From Actinospica robiniae DSM 44927 (GTDB taxonomy: Bacteria > Actinomycetota > Actinomycetes > Streptomycetales > Catenulisporaceae), in assembly GCF_000504285.1 (NCBI RefSeq), contig NZ_KI632511.1:9158154-9222153 (forward strand): a DNA stretch of 64,000 nt, in the 5' to 3' direction. The position numbers were made by a program, and so were the translations under genes. Position 1 is the first letter of the stretch. Each line of letters opens with the position of its first letter. Shown here in pieces: positions 8,788-16,832 of the stretch. The notes beneath the pieces were generated by a model. That model ran no database searches. It saw nothing but the letters and a program-made list of their open reading frames with translations, and was not told the origin of the DNA.

Positions 8788-9025
8788 ATGATCCCGGTCA
8801 CCTTGCTGGTCCTTGTGTCCAGTTCTTCGGCTGGCTCCGCACGACCGGTGATGAGCCCGAAAGCCCGCGCTTACCTGACTCACGCCCTTGATCTGCTTGA
8901 ACAGAACTCGATCGACACGGGCGCGATCGCTCACCGTCCTCGCCCCGCTGCTGACCGGACCCACCCTCGGCTACTTCGTAGACGCCTCCGGACATCGCAG
9001 CACCCGGATACAAAGCGCCACCTGG
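8788..9025 (+). pseudogene. Remnant of an exported S41-type peptidase
   Basis: A hydrophobic leader (about 8788-8848) is followed at 8851 by MSPKARAYLTHALDLLEQNS, which resembles the start of exported S41 peptidases. At about 8928 the similarity moves to another frame, giving LTGPTLGYFVDASGHRS, which resembles a mid-domain segment of the same family. The catalytic region is absent. I infer a deleted, frameshifted relic. Region 8600-8787 is P450 leader and 9026-9217 shows nothing recognisable. Confidence 0.3.
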
Positions 9026-9217
9026 CCCCGATCCGGTGATCACCGCCGCGACTCAGTGGCTGATCACCCGCGCGCACTGCTGACGAACGTAGGCCATCGC
9101 TCACCCGTCGGACCCGACCGTCGGCCCGCGCGCCCTGACGATGCGGCCCCGTCCACGGGTGTCGCCAATTGCTCGGCGGCGGCAAGCCGAGCCGGCACGG
9201 TATGCGATCGGCTCCGG

Positions 9218-10207
9218 TCAGCCGCCGTTCATCGCGGCGGTCCACGGCTGCATCTGCTGGAGAGCCTCCACGTTGGCCACGTACTGCGGATTCGGGATCC
9301 CGCCGCCGGTGGCGGTGGGATCCACGTCGCCGGGCCCGACGTTGTACGCGGAGATCACGTCGTTGAGCAGGTTCTGGTTGCTCAGGTTGAAATCGTCGTC
9401 GTAGTAGACCTCGCCGAACCAGGCGATCAGCCATTCGAGGTACTCGGATCCGATCTGAGTGTTGCCATCCAGCGTCGTGTAGTCATAGCTGGTCCCGAAA
9501 CGGTTGTTCATCCACGTCGCGGTGGCGCTCATGATCTGCATCGTGCCGTAGCCGCCGTCGCACGCGACGATCTGTGACTGCCAACCGCTCTCCTGCCACG
9601 CCTCGGCCTCGATCAGCTCGGGCGGCAGCGTGATCGAGACGGTCTGCGTCGCCCCGGTCGAGTCCTGATACGTGAAGGTGCGGGGCGTGGCGGCGGCCGA
9701 CTGCAAGGCTGCCTGCACCTGCGAGAGGCTCGCATCGGTGCCCGCGTACGTCGGGCAGCTCGGCTTGGCGCTCGCCGACGCGCTCGCCGACGCGGCACCC
9801 GAAGCGATCGGGCTCGGCGAGGACGTGGGCACGGTGCCCGGATTGTGCGGCGGCGGAGGCAGCGGAATGCTGGCCGCGGCCGTCTTGTTCTTGCTCGGCT
9901 TCGGCGCGGGCTTGTTGTTCGAAGTGACCGCGCTGCGGGTCGGCGCCTTCGTCGCCGATGCGCTCGCGCTCGGCCGCGCACTGGCGCTCGCGGACGCGGA
10001 CGCGGACGCGCTCGCCGACGCGGTCGCCGCGGTCGGGCTGATGCTGTCCTCCGCCGCCAGAGGGCTACCGACGGGCGCCGGGCCGGACGACGCCGAACTG
10101 GGCGCCGAGGTGGGGCTGACCGCCACGAACACGCCCACCCCGACCGCGACCACGGTGATCGCGGCTATCCCGCTCTTGGCTCGCGGACCCAGATTTTTGA
10201 TGCTCAT
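9218..10207 (-). CDS. Secreted SLT-type lytic transglycosylase
   Basis: This 329-residue protein should cleave the glycan strands of peptidoglycan outside the membrane. An N-terminal hydrophobic segment (about 13-32) is a signal or membrane anchor. It is followed by about 110 residues of Ala/Ser/Pro-rich linker, including long SASA runs. The C-terminal domain has the SLT signatures: the catalytic Glu in AEAWQESGW, YGTMQIM, and ISAYNVGPGDV. The ATG at 10207 follows a GGGGGG-type ribosome site. The linker should let the catalytic domain reach through the cell wall. Related muralytic enzymes act in growth or germination. Confidence 0.88.
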   Translation of the reverse strand: MSIKNLGPRAKSGIAAITVVAVGVGVFVAVSPTSAPSSASSGPAPVGSPLAAEDSISPTAATASASASASASASASARPSASASATKAPTRSAVTSNNKPAPKPSKNKTAAASIPLPPPPHNPGTVPTSSPSPIASGAASASASASAKPSCPTYAGTDASLSQVQAALQSAAATPRTFTYQDSTGATQTVSITLPPELIEAEAWQESGWQSQIVACDGGYGTMQIMSATATWMNNRFGTSYDYTTLDGNTQIGSEYLEWLIAWFGEVYYDDDFNLSNQNLLNDVISAYNVGPGDVDPTATGGGIPNPQYVANVEALQQMQPWTAAMNGG

Positions 10208-10582
10208 CGGATACCCCCCGAAATAGGATTTGTCGTCAGCCGGACCGGACCTGCGCTGGACACAGAGGTGGCGTCCCGGCCGGCCAGGCCGAACATGATG
10301 CTGTACAGGTCATGAATTCTACGAGGTGTGCAGCCGGTCGGTGCACCCGGAAGCACGGTGGCTGGAGTACAGCGGTCACCACTTGGCAGGAAGCAGTCGA
10401 GCAGATGGCCGCACTGGCCGCTGACGTCCACGCCTTCCTGCACGAAGCCCCGATTTCCAGTGGCTGAGCCTTCGCCTGAGACGCCGCGAGAACGGGCGAT
10501 GCCGACCGGCGGGCGACCCCATCCCGTCGGGTGCCACTTGGCTGCGTCTGCGATCCTTGCCGTATGCCGGCTGACCTTCCTG
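10208..10582. other. Intergenic stretch without a recognised gene
   Basis: This holds the leader of the transglycosylase gene. I looked for a c-di-AMP riboswitch, which controls some actinobacterial muralytic genes, but the conserved motifs are not visible. Short frames here lack convincing codon bias. Confidence 0.5.
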
Positions 10583-10786
10583 ATGGATGGACGCTTGACC
10601 GCATCCGCACTTTCAGGGGACAGCGCTGCAACGCTGCTCTCGCCGGAGCGGCTCGTTGTCCTCGAGCTGCCCTCGCGTCGCGACTACGAGACGCTTCCAG
10701 CCGAGGTCATCATCGGCTCCGATGGATCAGTGATCTGCTGGGCGTCGTACGGCGCCGGCCTCGACGACGCCATCCGCAACCTGTAG
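10583..10786 (+). CDS. Possible small hypothetical protein
   Basis: A 67-residue frame ends in VICWASYGAGLDDAIRNL. Its second half has typical G/C-ending codons, which supports real coding there. The N-terminal part is ambiguous. A competing frame starting at 10564 (MPADLPDGWTLDRIRTF) also looks protein-like, so the gene may be a frameshifted version of a longer one. No family is recognised and there is no clear ribosome binding site. Confidence 0.35.
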   Translation: MDGRLTASALSGDSAATLLSPERLVVLELPSRRDYETLPAEVIIGSDGSVICWASYGAGLDDAIRNL

Positions 10787-10808
10787 TCGGCTCATCGCGC
10801 CTACCCCG

Positions 10809-11168
10809 TCACTTCTGAAACGCGCCCCCGTCTCGGTCCACGCCCTTGCGCTTCTTGGCCTGTCGAGCCGCCCGGTAAGTCATGGCCCGCAATACCGGAG
10901 CGGCAGGGATGAAGAGAACAAGTATGCATAGCTTTATGTACCATTTGCGGGATAGCTCCATTGTCCCTGATACGGGGAGCGACGCCATGGCAGCCAGAAG
11001 CCAGATGGCCAGCAAGACCTCCAGCACGGGGTGGCGCGGCTGATGAACGCTGAGTGTGACGAGAACAATGACGCCGGCCCAAGGGATGAGCGCGGCAGCC
11101 ACGAGCAGGGCCCACACTCCCAGGATGGCGAGCTGAATGCTGCGAGTGTGCTTTCGCGTGAAGCCCAT
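10809..11168 (-). CDS. Small integral membrane protein of unknown function
   Basis: This 119-residue protein has three predicted membrane segments (about 13-38, 45-65 and 80-98) and a basic C-terminal tail (RAARQAKKRKG), which suggests a cytoplasmic C-terminus. No family is recognised. Codon use is less G/C-biased than in neighbouring housekeeping genes. Region 11169-11411 upstream holds nothing recognisable beyond its leader. Confidence 0.6.
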   Translation of the reverse strand: MGFTRKHTRSIQLAILGVWALLVAAALIPWAGVIVLVTLSVHQPRHPVLEVLLAIWLLAAMASLPVSGTMELSRKWYIKLCILVLFIPAAPVLRAMTYRAARQAKKRKGVDRDGGAFQK

Positions 11169-11411
11169 ATCCGCATGCTGATGCTGCCCGGACCGCGGGT
11201 CATGAGCGCCGGCGCTTATTTCGTCGTGAGTACGGACGCTCTCGTCGTTTCCGGGCTACGTCACCTGGTTTCGCACGATCACGCAGCTGTCGGCGCGTGT
11301 CAGACCCCTCACTTTCGGCGGCACGCGGGCCAGCGCCACGAGTACGGCCCGATCCGGCCGGAGCCGCTCCGGGTCCGCGTTTCTCGGTGCGGCCGCCTAC
11401 GTGGCTATGCG

Positions 11412-12245
11412 TCAGCCGGTAGTGTCCAGGCGCGCTCCCCAGGTCGTCGTCACCGATTCGCCCGGCTCCAGCCGGAGTACGCTTTCGCCCTCGGCGAAGG
11501 CGTTCGGAGGGCAGGTCATCGGTTCGACGCCAAGGCCGCGGCGGCGACGGTCCGGGGAGTTCGTGTCCGCCGTGTAGATCTCAAGAACGGGATAAGTCGA
11601 GTCCACCCACAACGACGCCGTCGCTCCGTCGCTGCCACGCAGTCGCACCCATGCTCGCCCGTCCTCGTCGCGGCTGAGGTCCGTGAAGGCGTAGTCGACC
11701 TCGAGATCGCCGATCTGCCGGCCGTCGCGGAAGTGGTACGGGCTGCACTTCACCGGGACGCGGCCCGTCGGCAACTGCCGTTCGGGGTCGGTGTCGATAC
11801 GGGTCGCCGCCTCGAACGTCAGCGTGCACGCGTCGATGGTGCCGTTGCCAGGCGAGAGGTAGGGATGCTGTCCGCATCCGTACGGCGCGGGCCGGTCGCC
11901 GGCATTGGTCGCCGTCGTGCGCACTGTGAGGCCGTCGTCAGCCAGCCGGTATTCGATCTGGACGTCCACGGTGAAGGGGTAGCCCTGCATGGGGTGGAGG
12001 GTGGTGGCCATGACGACGCGGTCCTCTTCGTGCAGCACGGCCTGCCAAGGGCGCCAGCGCAGCAGCCCGTGGATTGCGTTGTGCTTGTCCGGCTCGGTCA
12101 GCGCAAGCTGATAGTCGGACCCGTCGAAGCTGTAGCGGCCGTCACACAGCCGGTTGGGCCACGGGATGAGCGGCGCGCCGTGCGCCCCGTCGGCCATCTT
12201 GTCGACCGCGTAGGCCAGCGAAGGCTCCGCCGCATCCGCCGACAA
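11412..12245 (-). CDS. Aldose 1-epimerase-like protein with a damaged or misread N-terminus
   Basis: The 277-residue frame has galactose-mutarotase family features: GAPLIPWPNRLCDGRY near residue 23, the catalytic-type His in NAIHGLLRWRPW and in GCGQHPYLSPG, and a Glu in the C-terminal GVEPMTCPPNAF segment. Such enzymes interconvert sugar anomers. The family usually begins about 25-30 residues earlier. A fitting N-terminal stretch (GQTISVSVGNQQ) is found at about 12258-12300 in another frame. The gene is therefore either frameshifted near 12230 or starts unusually late. A sequencing error would give the same picture. Confidence 0.7.
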   Translation of the reverse strand: MSADAAEPSLAYAVDKMADGAHGAPLIPWPNRLCDGRYSFDGSDYQLALTEPDKHNAIHGLLRWRPWQAVLHEEDRVVMATTLHPMQGYPFTVDVQIEYRLADDGLTVRTTATNAGDRPAPYGCGQHPYLSPGNGTIDACTLTFEAATRIDTDPERQLPTGRVPVKCSPYHFRDGRQIGDLEVDYAFTDLSRDEDGRAWVRLRGSDGATASLWVDSTYPVLEIYTADTNSPDRRRRGLGVEPMTCPPNAFAEGESVLRLEPGESVTTTWGARLDTTG

Positions 12246-12302
12246 GAACAGAAGGAAACTGCTGGTTCCCGACGCTCACCGAGATTGTCTGACCCGCGGT
12301 GC

Positions 12303-12674
12303 CTATCCGGCGTCGCCCTGCATGGGGAGCACGTCGCGGATCACGGCGGACGCCACCACTTTCGGTCCCTCCGTGACCAGCATCTCGGCCCCCGGATGCA
12401 GGAACGGCCGAGCCAGATCGCGCACCAGGAAGTCGACCTTGTACAGGCCTGCGTCTCCAGCGGATCCGGGAACCGCTTGCAGTAGAACGCTGAGCTTGTT
12501 CGCCGTAGCGGGCCAGCCCGGCTGCGTCTCGCGCTCGTCGCCCGGAGGGAAGACCGCGGTCGCCATGTACACCGGCGCGGTCGGCGGCCCGGAATGCCGC
12601 CCTCCCTGCTCCGCGGAAAGCCACGAGATCACCGCGTGCGCCACCGGCCTCTCGATCCTATCTCTCATCACCAT
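12303..12674 (-). CDS. Stand-alone EF-Tu domain-III-like beta-barrel protein
   Basis: This 123-residue protein begins with a strand pattern and SAEQGGRHSGP, and ends with LARPFLHPGAEMLVTEGPKVVASAVIRDV. This resembles the C-terminal beta-barrel of elongation factor Tu, where PFxLREGxRTVGxGVV is typical. No GTPase domain is present. Small actinobacterial proteins of this kind exist, but their role is unknown to me. Its stop lies directly before the presumed original start of the epimerase-like gene, so the two are probably co-transcribed. Start codons at 12674 and 12668 are both possible. Confidence 0.6.
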   Translation of the reverse strand: MVMRDRIERPVAHAVISWLSAEQGGRHSGPPTAPVYMATAVFPPGDERETQPGWPATANKLSVLLQAVPGSAGDAGLYKVDFLVRDLARPFLHPGAEMLVTEGPKVVASAVIRDVLPMQGDAG

Positions 12675-12961
12675 AGCCTGATTCCATTTCCATCCATCGA
12701 CTCATGATCTGGCCGAGCTGCTCGCCTTGGGTATAGAGGCCAGGTTTGATACCGTCCAATTGCTCGGCTCGAAATGCAAATGGTCCGCAAGCGGGCTGGG
12801 AATGTTCATCTCAATTGTGGCGCTTTGCCCGCCGTTCAGGACCTCACCCCCTTTTGTGGCAGCCACGAGTGTGGGCTCGGCCTCCGATGGGCCGACGCCG
12901 ACAGGCCCCGTCTGCCGCCTCCGAGATGCGAGGTTCCGGACCTCCTGCGCAGAATTGCAGC

Positions 12962-13291
12962 ATGCGCAGACCAGATCCGCTGCTGGAAGCGATCTCGAAG
13001 GACGCGTCCAGTGAGCATGCCCGGAACAGTCCGTACCGGGTCTCGGTGCTGATCGGGGGCGCCGTGCTGACCGGGCACGTGTTCAGTCCCGACGCGTTCA
13101 TCGACGACGCGCTGCCTGAGGACGTCGCCGCGGAATACCGGCAGCAGTATCTCGAGGACGGCGCGGCGGAGTACCTGCATCTGCACACGGACGAGACCGG
13201 CCAGGGCGTGGCGCAGGCCAACATGGCGGATGTGCGGATCCCGCTCGACCGGGTCGACGCCTGGTGGATCGCCACCCCGATCGCCATGTGA
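12962..13291 (+). CDS. Hypothetical protein
   Basis: This 109-residue acidic protein begins MRRPDPLLEAISKDAS. The core alternates beta and alpha character (YRVSVLIGGAVLTGHVFSP), and it ends with RIPLDRVDAWWIATPIAM. I do not recognise a family. It has no signal peptide or membrane segment, so it is probably cytoplasmic. Codon bias supports coding from about 12962. The 287 bp before it (12675-12961) is unusually low in G+C in places and shows no gene. Confidence 0.65.
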   Translation: MRRPDPLLEAISKDASSEHARNSPYRVSVLIGGAVLTGHVFSPDAFIDDALPEDVAAEYRQQYLEDGAAEYLHLHTDETGQGVAQANMADVRIPLDRVDAWWIATPIAM

Positions 13292-13410
13292 TGCACGCCA
13301 CCCGTCGTGAGACCCGGGTCGTCCAACTCGCCTAGCAGCCGAGCGATGAGCGCACTCTCAGGGCTTCGAACCGTCCGACAGGTTGGCGGCCATCCAAGAC
13401 CTCGCGACAT

Positions 13411-13439
13411 TTGCCGACCATAGAATATGCGCCTATATT
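13411..13439 (+). promoter_or_regulatory. Candidate sigma-70-type promoter
   Basis: TTGCCG (13411-13416) and TATATT (13434-13439) are separated by 17 bp in a locally A+T-rich island. A perfect TATAAT lies slightly downstream at 13449-13454. Both would drive the membrane protein gene that follows. Confidence 0.45.
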
Positions 13440-13499
13440 TCTAAGGCATATAATTGCTCGTTCACATGCGGGGTTCCCCCAGCGTCCCCGTCTACGTGG

Positions 13500-14114
13500 A
13501 TGAGTGGCGCGGGGGGGGGGGGGGGGTCAGGAGCCAGTCCATACGGATTTATTCGCACTGAATATGAGGTTATCGTCCGAAATAGGACGCAAGGGCTCGC
13601 CGCGCTGATCGGCTCCAGCGGATTCGTCGTGATCATCGCGCTCATAGGCGTCGCCCATGCATTTCGAGGATCGCCGCTTGTGGATTCGTTCGGCGCCGGT
13701 CCGGTCAGCGCGGTTGTCTTCTATGGGGCATGGCTGGTGGGCCAACGGGCGAGCATCCGGCTGCGTCCCGAGGGGATCATCATCGAGAATATCGTTGTCC
13801 GCCATGTGATCCCCTGGCGGCAGGGCCGGCAGTTCTATGTTCACAACGGGTTGAGGCTGCGCCTGCTCGATGGGCGCACTTACGGGATCGCGGCGTTCCA
13901 GGGCTCACTCGTCTCGAAGCTGGCCGGGTATCCGGTTCACCATCAGATCGCCAAGCAGTTGACAGTGGAATGTGATCGCCTCGTGGTCGAGGATCTGCCC
14001 GAGTTTCCAGCCCCGCCGACGCGCCGGCATCTGCAGCTACCGGACTTGTGGGTGCTGTTCGCCGTGGCCGTCGCCGTGGACGGCTTGATCGGTCTCGCTG
14101 TCCTGAGTCGGTGA
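13500..14114 (+). CDS. PH-domain-like membrane protein with a poly-G N-terminus
   Basis: From ATG 13500 this gives 204 residues. A Gly-rich start is encoded by the 16-G tract, followed by two membrane segments (about 40-60 and 70-88). Next comes a bacterial PH-like domain (SIRLRPEGIIIENIVVRHVIPW), then a C-terminal hydrophobic segment. Downstream of the tract there is no in-frame ATG or GTG until the first membrane segment, so translation very probably begins at or before the tract. One-base slippage would put the gene out of frame. Start choice is uncertain because no clear ribosome site is visible. Function is unknown. Confidence 0.6.
   Translation: MSGAGGGGGSGASPYGFIRTEYEVIVRNRTQGLAALIGSSGFVVIIALIGVAHAFRGSPLVDSFGAGPVSAVVFYGAWLVGQRASIRLRPEGIIIENIVVRHVIPWRQGRQFYVHNGLRLRLLDGRTYGIAAFQGSLVSKLAGYPVHHQIAKQLTVECDRLVVEDLPEFPAPPTRRHLQLPDLWVLFAVAVAVDGLIGLAVLSR
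13511..13526. repeat. 16-base homopolymeric G tract
   Basis: An uninterrupted run of 16 G lies within the first codons of the PH-domain-like membrane protein gene. This length is prone to slipped-strand mispairing, and also to base-calling errors. Confidence 0.9.
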
Positions 14115-14260
14115 ACCAGCTCCGGATCGCAGTGGTGCGCAGCTGGTCGGGCGAAACCGAGTGCGCTGCGCTGCGCGCCGGAGTCGACGCGGTTGCCGGT
14201 CGTCACCACGAACCGGACCGTGCGGGAATAACGGTGGGCTGATTCAGTGCTGCCCGGACC

Positions 14261-15220
14261 ATGGTGACCCTCCGCAACATTCCGCTGTTCACCGCACTGG
14301 CCGACTCCAAGCGCGTCCTCGTCGCAGGCGCGGGCGGCGGATTCGACGTCTACGGCGCCCTGCCGTTGGCGCTCGCGCTTCGAGCGGCCGGAGTGGAGGC
14401 GTTCCTTGCGAATCAGTCCTTTTCGCCGCTCGGCCTCCTGCCTCTGGACGACTGGCTCATGCCGGACGTCGCCGTCGTCACCCCGGCGACCGGCGACGTC
14501 TCGGAGTACTTCCCGGAGCGGACGCTGGCGTGCTGGCTGGAGCGCAACGGTCAGCCCTCGACGGTCTACGCGTTCGCGCAGACTGGCGTGCAGCCGCTCC
14601 GAGAGGCCTACACCGCACTGGTCGACGCCCTCGGCCTAGACGCGATCGTCCTGGTCGACGGCGGAACCGACATCCTGATGCGCGGGGACGAGGACGGTCT
14701 GGGCACCCCCGCTGAAGACATGGCAAGCCTCGCGGCCGTTGCCGGGTTGAGGAACGTCCCCGTGAAGCTGGTCGTCAGCATCGGCTTCGGGATCGACGCG
14801 TACCACGGCGTCAACCACGTCCAGGTCCTGGAGAATCTCGCCGATCTGGAGGCGGACGGCGCTTACCTCGGCGCTTTCTCCCTTCCACGGGCGTCGCAGG
14901 AGGGTCAGCTGTATCTGGATGCTGTCGCGGACGCGCAACGGGCGACGCCGATCCGGCCGTCGATCGTGCACGGACAGATCGCGGCGGCGATGACCGGTGT
15001 CTGCGGCGACGCGCACTTCACCGAGCGGACTCGAGGCAGCAAGCTGTTCGTGAACCCCCTCATGGCCATGTACTTCGCGGTGACGGTGGAGGGACTCGTC
15101 GGACGGCACCGGTACCTGGACCGTCTGGAGCAGACGGTCACGTTTCGCCAGGTGTTGCTCGTGATCGAAAAGTTCCGCCTCGACGTCGACCGGCGGATTC
15201 CGCGGATGTTCCCGCACTGA
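14261..15220 (+). CDS. DUF1152-family protein
   Basis: This 319-residue cytoplasmic protein has the glycine-rich GAGGGFDVYGALPLALAL near residue 24, VLVDGGTDILMRGDEDG near 130, and DLEADGAYLGAFS near 195. These match the DUF1152 family, whose biochemical function I do not know. The Rossmann-like start suggests nucleotide or substrate binding. It stands alone and is followed by a hairpin terminator. The ATG at 14261 has no strong ribosome binding site, and GTG 14264 is an alternative. The preceding 146 bp is non-coding. Confidence 0.8.
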   Translation: MVTLRNIPLFTALADSKRVLVAGAGGGFDVYGALPLALALRAAGVEAFLANQSFSPLGLLPLDDWLMPDVAVVTPATGDVSEYFPERTLACWLERNGQPSTVYAFAQTGVQPLREAYTALVDALGLDAIVLVDGGTDILMRGDEDGLGTPAEDMASLAAVAGLRNVPVKLVVSIGFGIDAYHGVNHVQVLENLADLEADGAYLGAFSLPRASQEGQLYLDAVADAQRATPIRPSIVHGQIAAAMTGVCGDAHFTERTRGSKLFVNPLMAMYFAVTVEGLVGRHRYLDRLEQTVTFRQVLLVIEKFRLDVDRRIPRMFPH

Positions 15221-15230
15221 GCGCGATAGA

Positions 15231-15254
15231 GCCCGGCTGTCCGAGCAGCCGGGC
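15231..15254 (+). terminator. Hairpin terminator after the DUF1152 gene
   Basis: A 9-bp stem, GCCCGGCTG (15231-15239) with CAGCCGGGC (15246-15254), and a 6-nt loop lie 10 bases after the stop codon. Confidence 0.75.
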
Positions 15255-15303
15255 CGCCCTGGTGCTCAGTCGACATCCACGAATCGTTCGATTCCCGACA
15301 GGA

Positions 15304-15738
15304 TCACGAGGGAGTCCCGCGGGAGAGGTCGAAACCGGAGTGCTCGTCCCACGCCACCACCGACCACAACCGCTCCAGTGCCGACCAGATTCGCTCGACC
15401 AGTGCCCAGTCCGGATCCCCGCTGCCGAGCGAGATCATCGCGTACAGGTCGCCGCCCCAGATCCCGTGCTCGGCATCCGGATCGGCAAAGATCACCGTCT
15501 CGGCATTGTGGGCGACGCCGGTGTGCACCTCCAAGGAAAGCCAGTCCGCCGCAGCCGCCCGCTCGTGCGTCATCGTCGCCAGGCGGTACGCCGCGATCTC
15601 ATCCACCGGCGTGACCGGGCTTCGCACCTCGCCCAGGACCGGAGCGCCGTCGGCGAGCAACTCGTCGAGAAGCAGGCCGATCACCTCATGCGCCGACTGG
15701 CCGCCGCATCGGCCGAAAAACGAGAGCCGATACACCAT
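15304..15738 (-). CDS. Hypothetical protein downstream of exonuclease III
   Basis: This 144-residue soluble protein starts MVYRLSFFGRCGG and has an acidic centre and a Trp-rich C-terminal half (RIWSALERLWSVVAWDE). No family is recognised. It begins 21 bp after the exonuclease III stop in the same direction, so it is probably the second gene of that transcript. The length and acidity would fit a small immunity- or regulator-type protein, but nothing supports that directly. Confidence 0.6.
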   Translation of the reverse strand: MVYRLSFFGRCGGQSAHEVIGLLLDELLADGAPVLGEVRSPVTPVDEIAAYRLATMTHERAAAADWLSLEVHTGVAHNAETVIFADPDAEHGIWGGDLYAMISLGSGDPDWALVERIWSALERLWSVVAWDEHSGFDLSRGTPS

Positions 15739-15759
15739 CGGATCTCAGGTCGCCCGACT

Positions 15760-16578
15760 CTACGCCCCGTACACCACCGCCACCGGCGCGTGGTCGGACC
15801 AGCGGGAGGGGTGGTCGACGGCGCGCTCGACGACGGCGGTCTTGGCGAGCTTGGCGAGGCCGGGGGTGGCGATCTGGTAGTCGATGCGCCAGCCCGCGTC
15901 GTTGTCGAAGGCGCGGCCGCGGTAGGACCACCAGGAGTAGGGGCCCACGGCGTCGGGGTGCAGGGCGCGCATGACGTCGACGTAGCCGGCCTCGCCGAAG
16001 ACGCGGTCGAGCCAGGCGCGCTCGGACGGGAGGAAGCCGGCCACCTTCTGGTTGGTCTTCCAGTTCTTCAGGTCGGCCTCGCGGTGGGCGATGTTCCAGT
16101 CGCCGCAGACGACCAGTTCGCGGCCCTCGGCCTCGAGGCGCGCGCGGGTCTGCTTGAGGTAGGCGAGGAACTCCTCCATGAAGCGTTCCTTCTCCTCCTG
16201 CCGCGGCGTGCTCACCTCGCCCGAGGGCAGGTAGAGGCTGGCCACGGTGATGCCGGGCAGGCCGTCGGCGGCGGGGAGGTCGATCTCGACGTAGCGGCCG
16301 GAGGCGTCGAACTCGGCCGAGCCGAACCCTATCTGCGTCCGGGTCGGCGCGACGCGGGTGTAGAGGGCGACGCCGGCGCGGCCCTTCGCGGCGGCGGGGG
16401 CGAACAGCGGGGCCTGCCAGCCGGCCGGCGCGCGCAGGGCGGCGGGGACCTGGTCGGCCTCGGCGCGGACCTCCTGCAGGCACACGACTTGGGCGTCGGT
16501 GGCGGCGAGCCAGGCGTCGAAGCCCTTGGTCGAGGCCGCGCGCAGCCCGTTGACGTTGACGGTGGTGATTTTGATCAT
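15760..16578 (-). CDS. xth: Exodeoxyribonuclease III
   Basis: This 272-residue DNA repair nuclease of the exonuclease-endonuclease-phosphatase fold acts at abasic sites and 3-prime blocked ends. Visible motifs are VNVNGLRAA at the N-terminus, VVCLQEVR with the metal-binding Glu, VVCGDWNIAHRE, RIDYQIAT, and the C-terminal SDHAPVAVVY with the catalytic Asp-His. The start MIKITTVNVNG at 16578 has AGGAG 6 bases upstream. The longer open frame upstream lacks family similarity. It is divergent from the prsW-like gene across 254 bp, in which I see no other gene. Confidence 0.93.
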   Translation of the reverse strand: MIKITTVNVNGLRAASTKGFDAWLAATDAQVVCLQEVRAEADQVPAALRAPAGWQAPLFAPAAAKGRAGVALYTRVAPTRTQIGFGSAEFDASGRYVEIDLPAADGLPGITVASLYLPSGEVSTPRQEEKERFMEEFLAYLKQTRARLEAEGRELVVCGDWNIAHREADLKNWKTNQKVAGFLPSERAWLDRVFGEAGYVDVMRALHPDAVGPYSWWSYRGRAFDNDAGWRIDYQIATPGLAKLAKTAVVERAVDHPSRWSDHAPVAVVYGA

Positions 16579-16832
16579 GGTGCTCCTGCCGATGTCGCCC
16601 TCGCCCGGGCCGTCCCCGCGCCGGGCATCCACCATTGTGCACGCCGCCACCGACAGACCGGGCCGGAACGCCGCCGTCGGCCGAGGCCGCGCACGTCGGG
16701 GCCGGTGTGTCGGGCCGCGGATCCGTGTGGCGGGGGCGGGCGCGGGCATGAAAGCATGCGTACCCGTATTCCTGTTTCGAACGACCGCCGCGGCCGAGGC
16801 TCCGGTGGGCCCTGACGAGGGGGAGCTCCAGC

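Noticed and set aside
9700-10050. Repeat element in the transglycosylase gene
   Set aside because: The repetitive DNA simply encodes the Ala/Ser-rich linker in the correct frame. The same applies to the linkers at about 35550-35700 and 39235-39340.
10208-10450. c-di-AMP riboswitch before the transglycosylase gene
   Set aside because: The conserved ydaO-type motifs could not be found.
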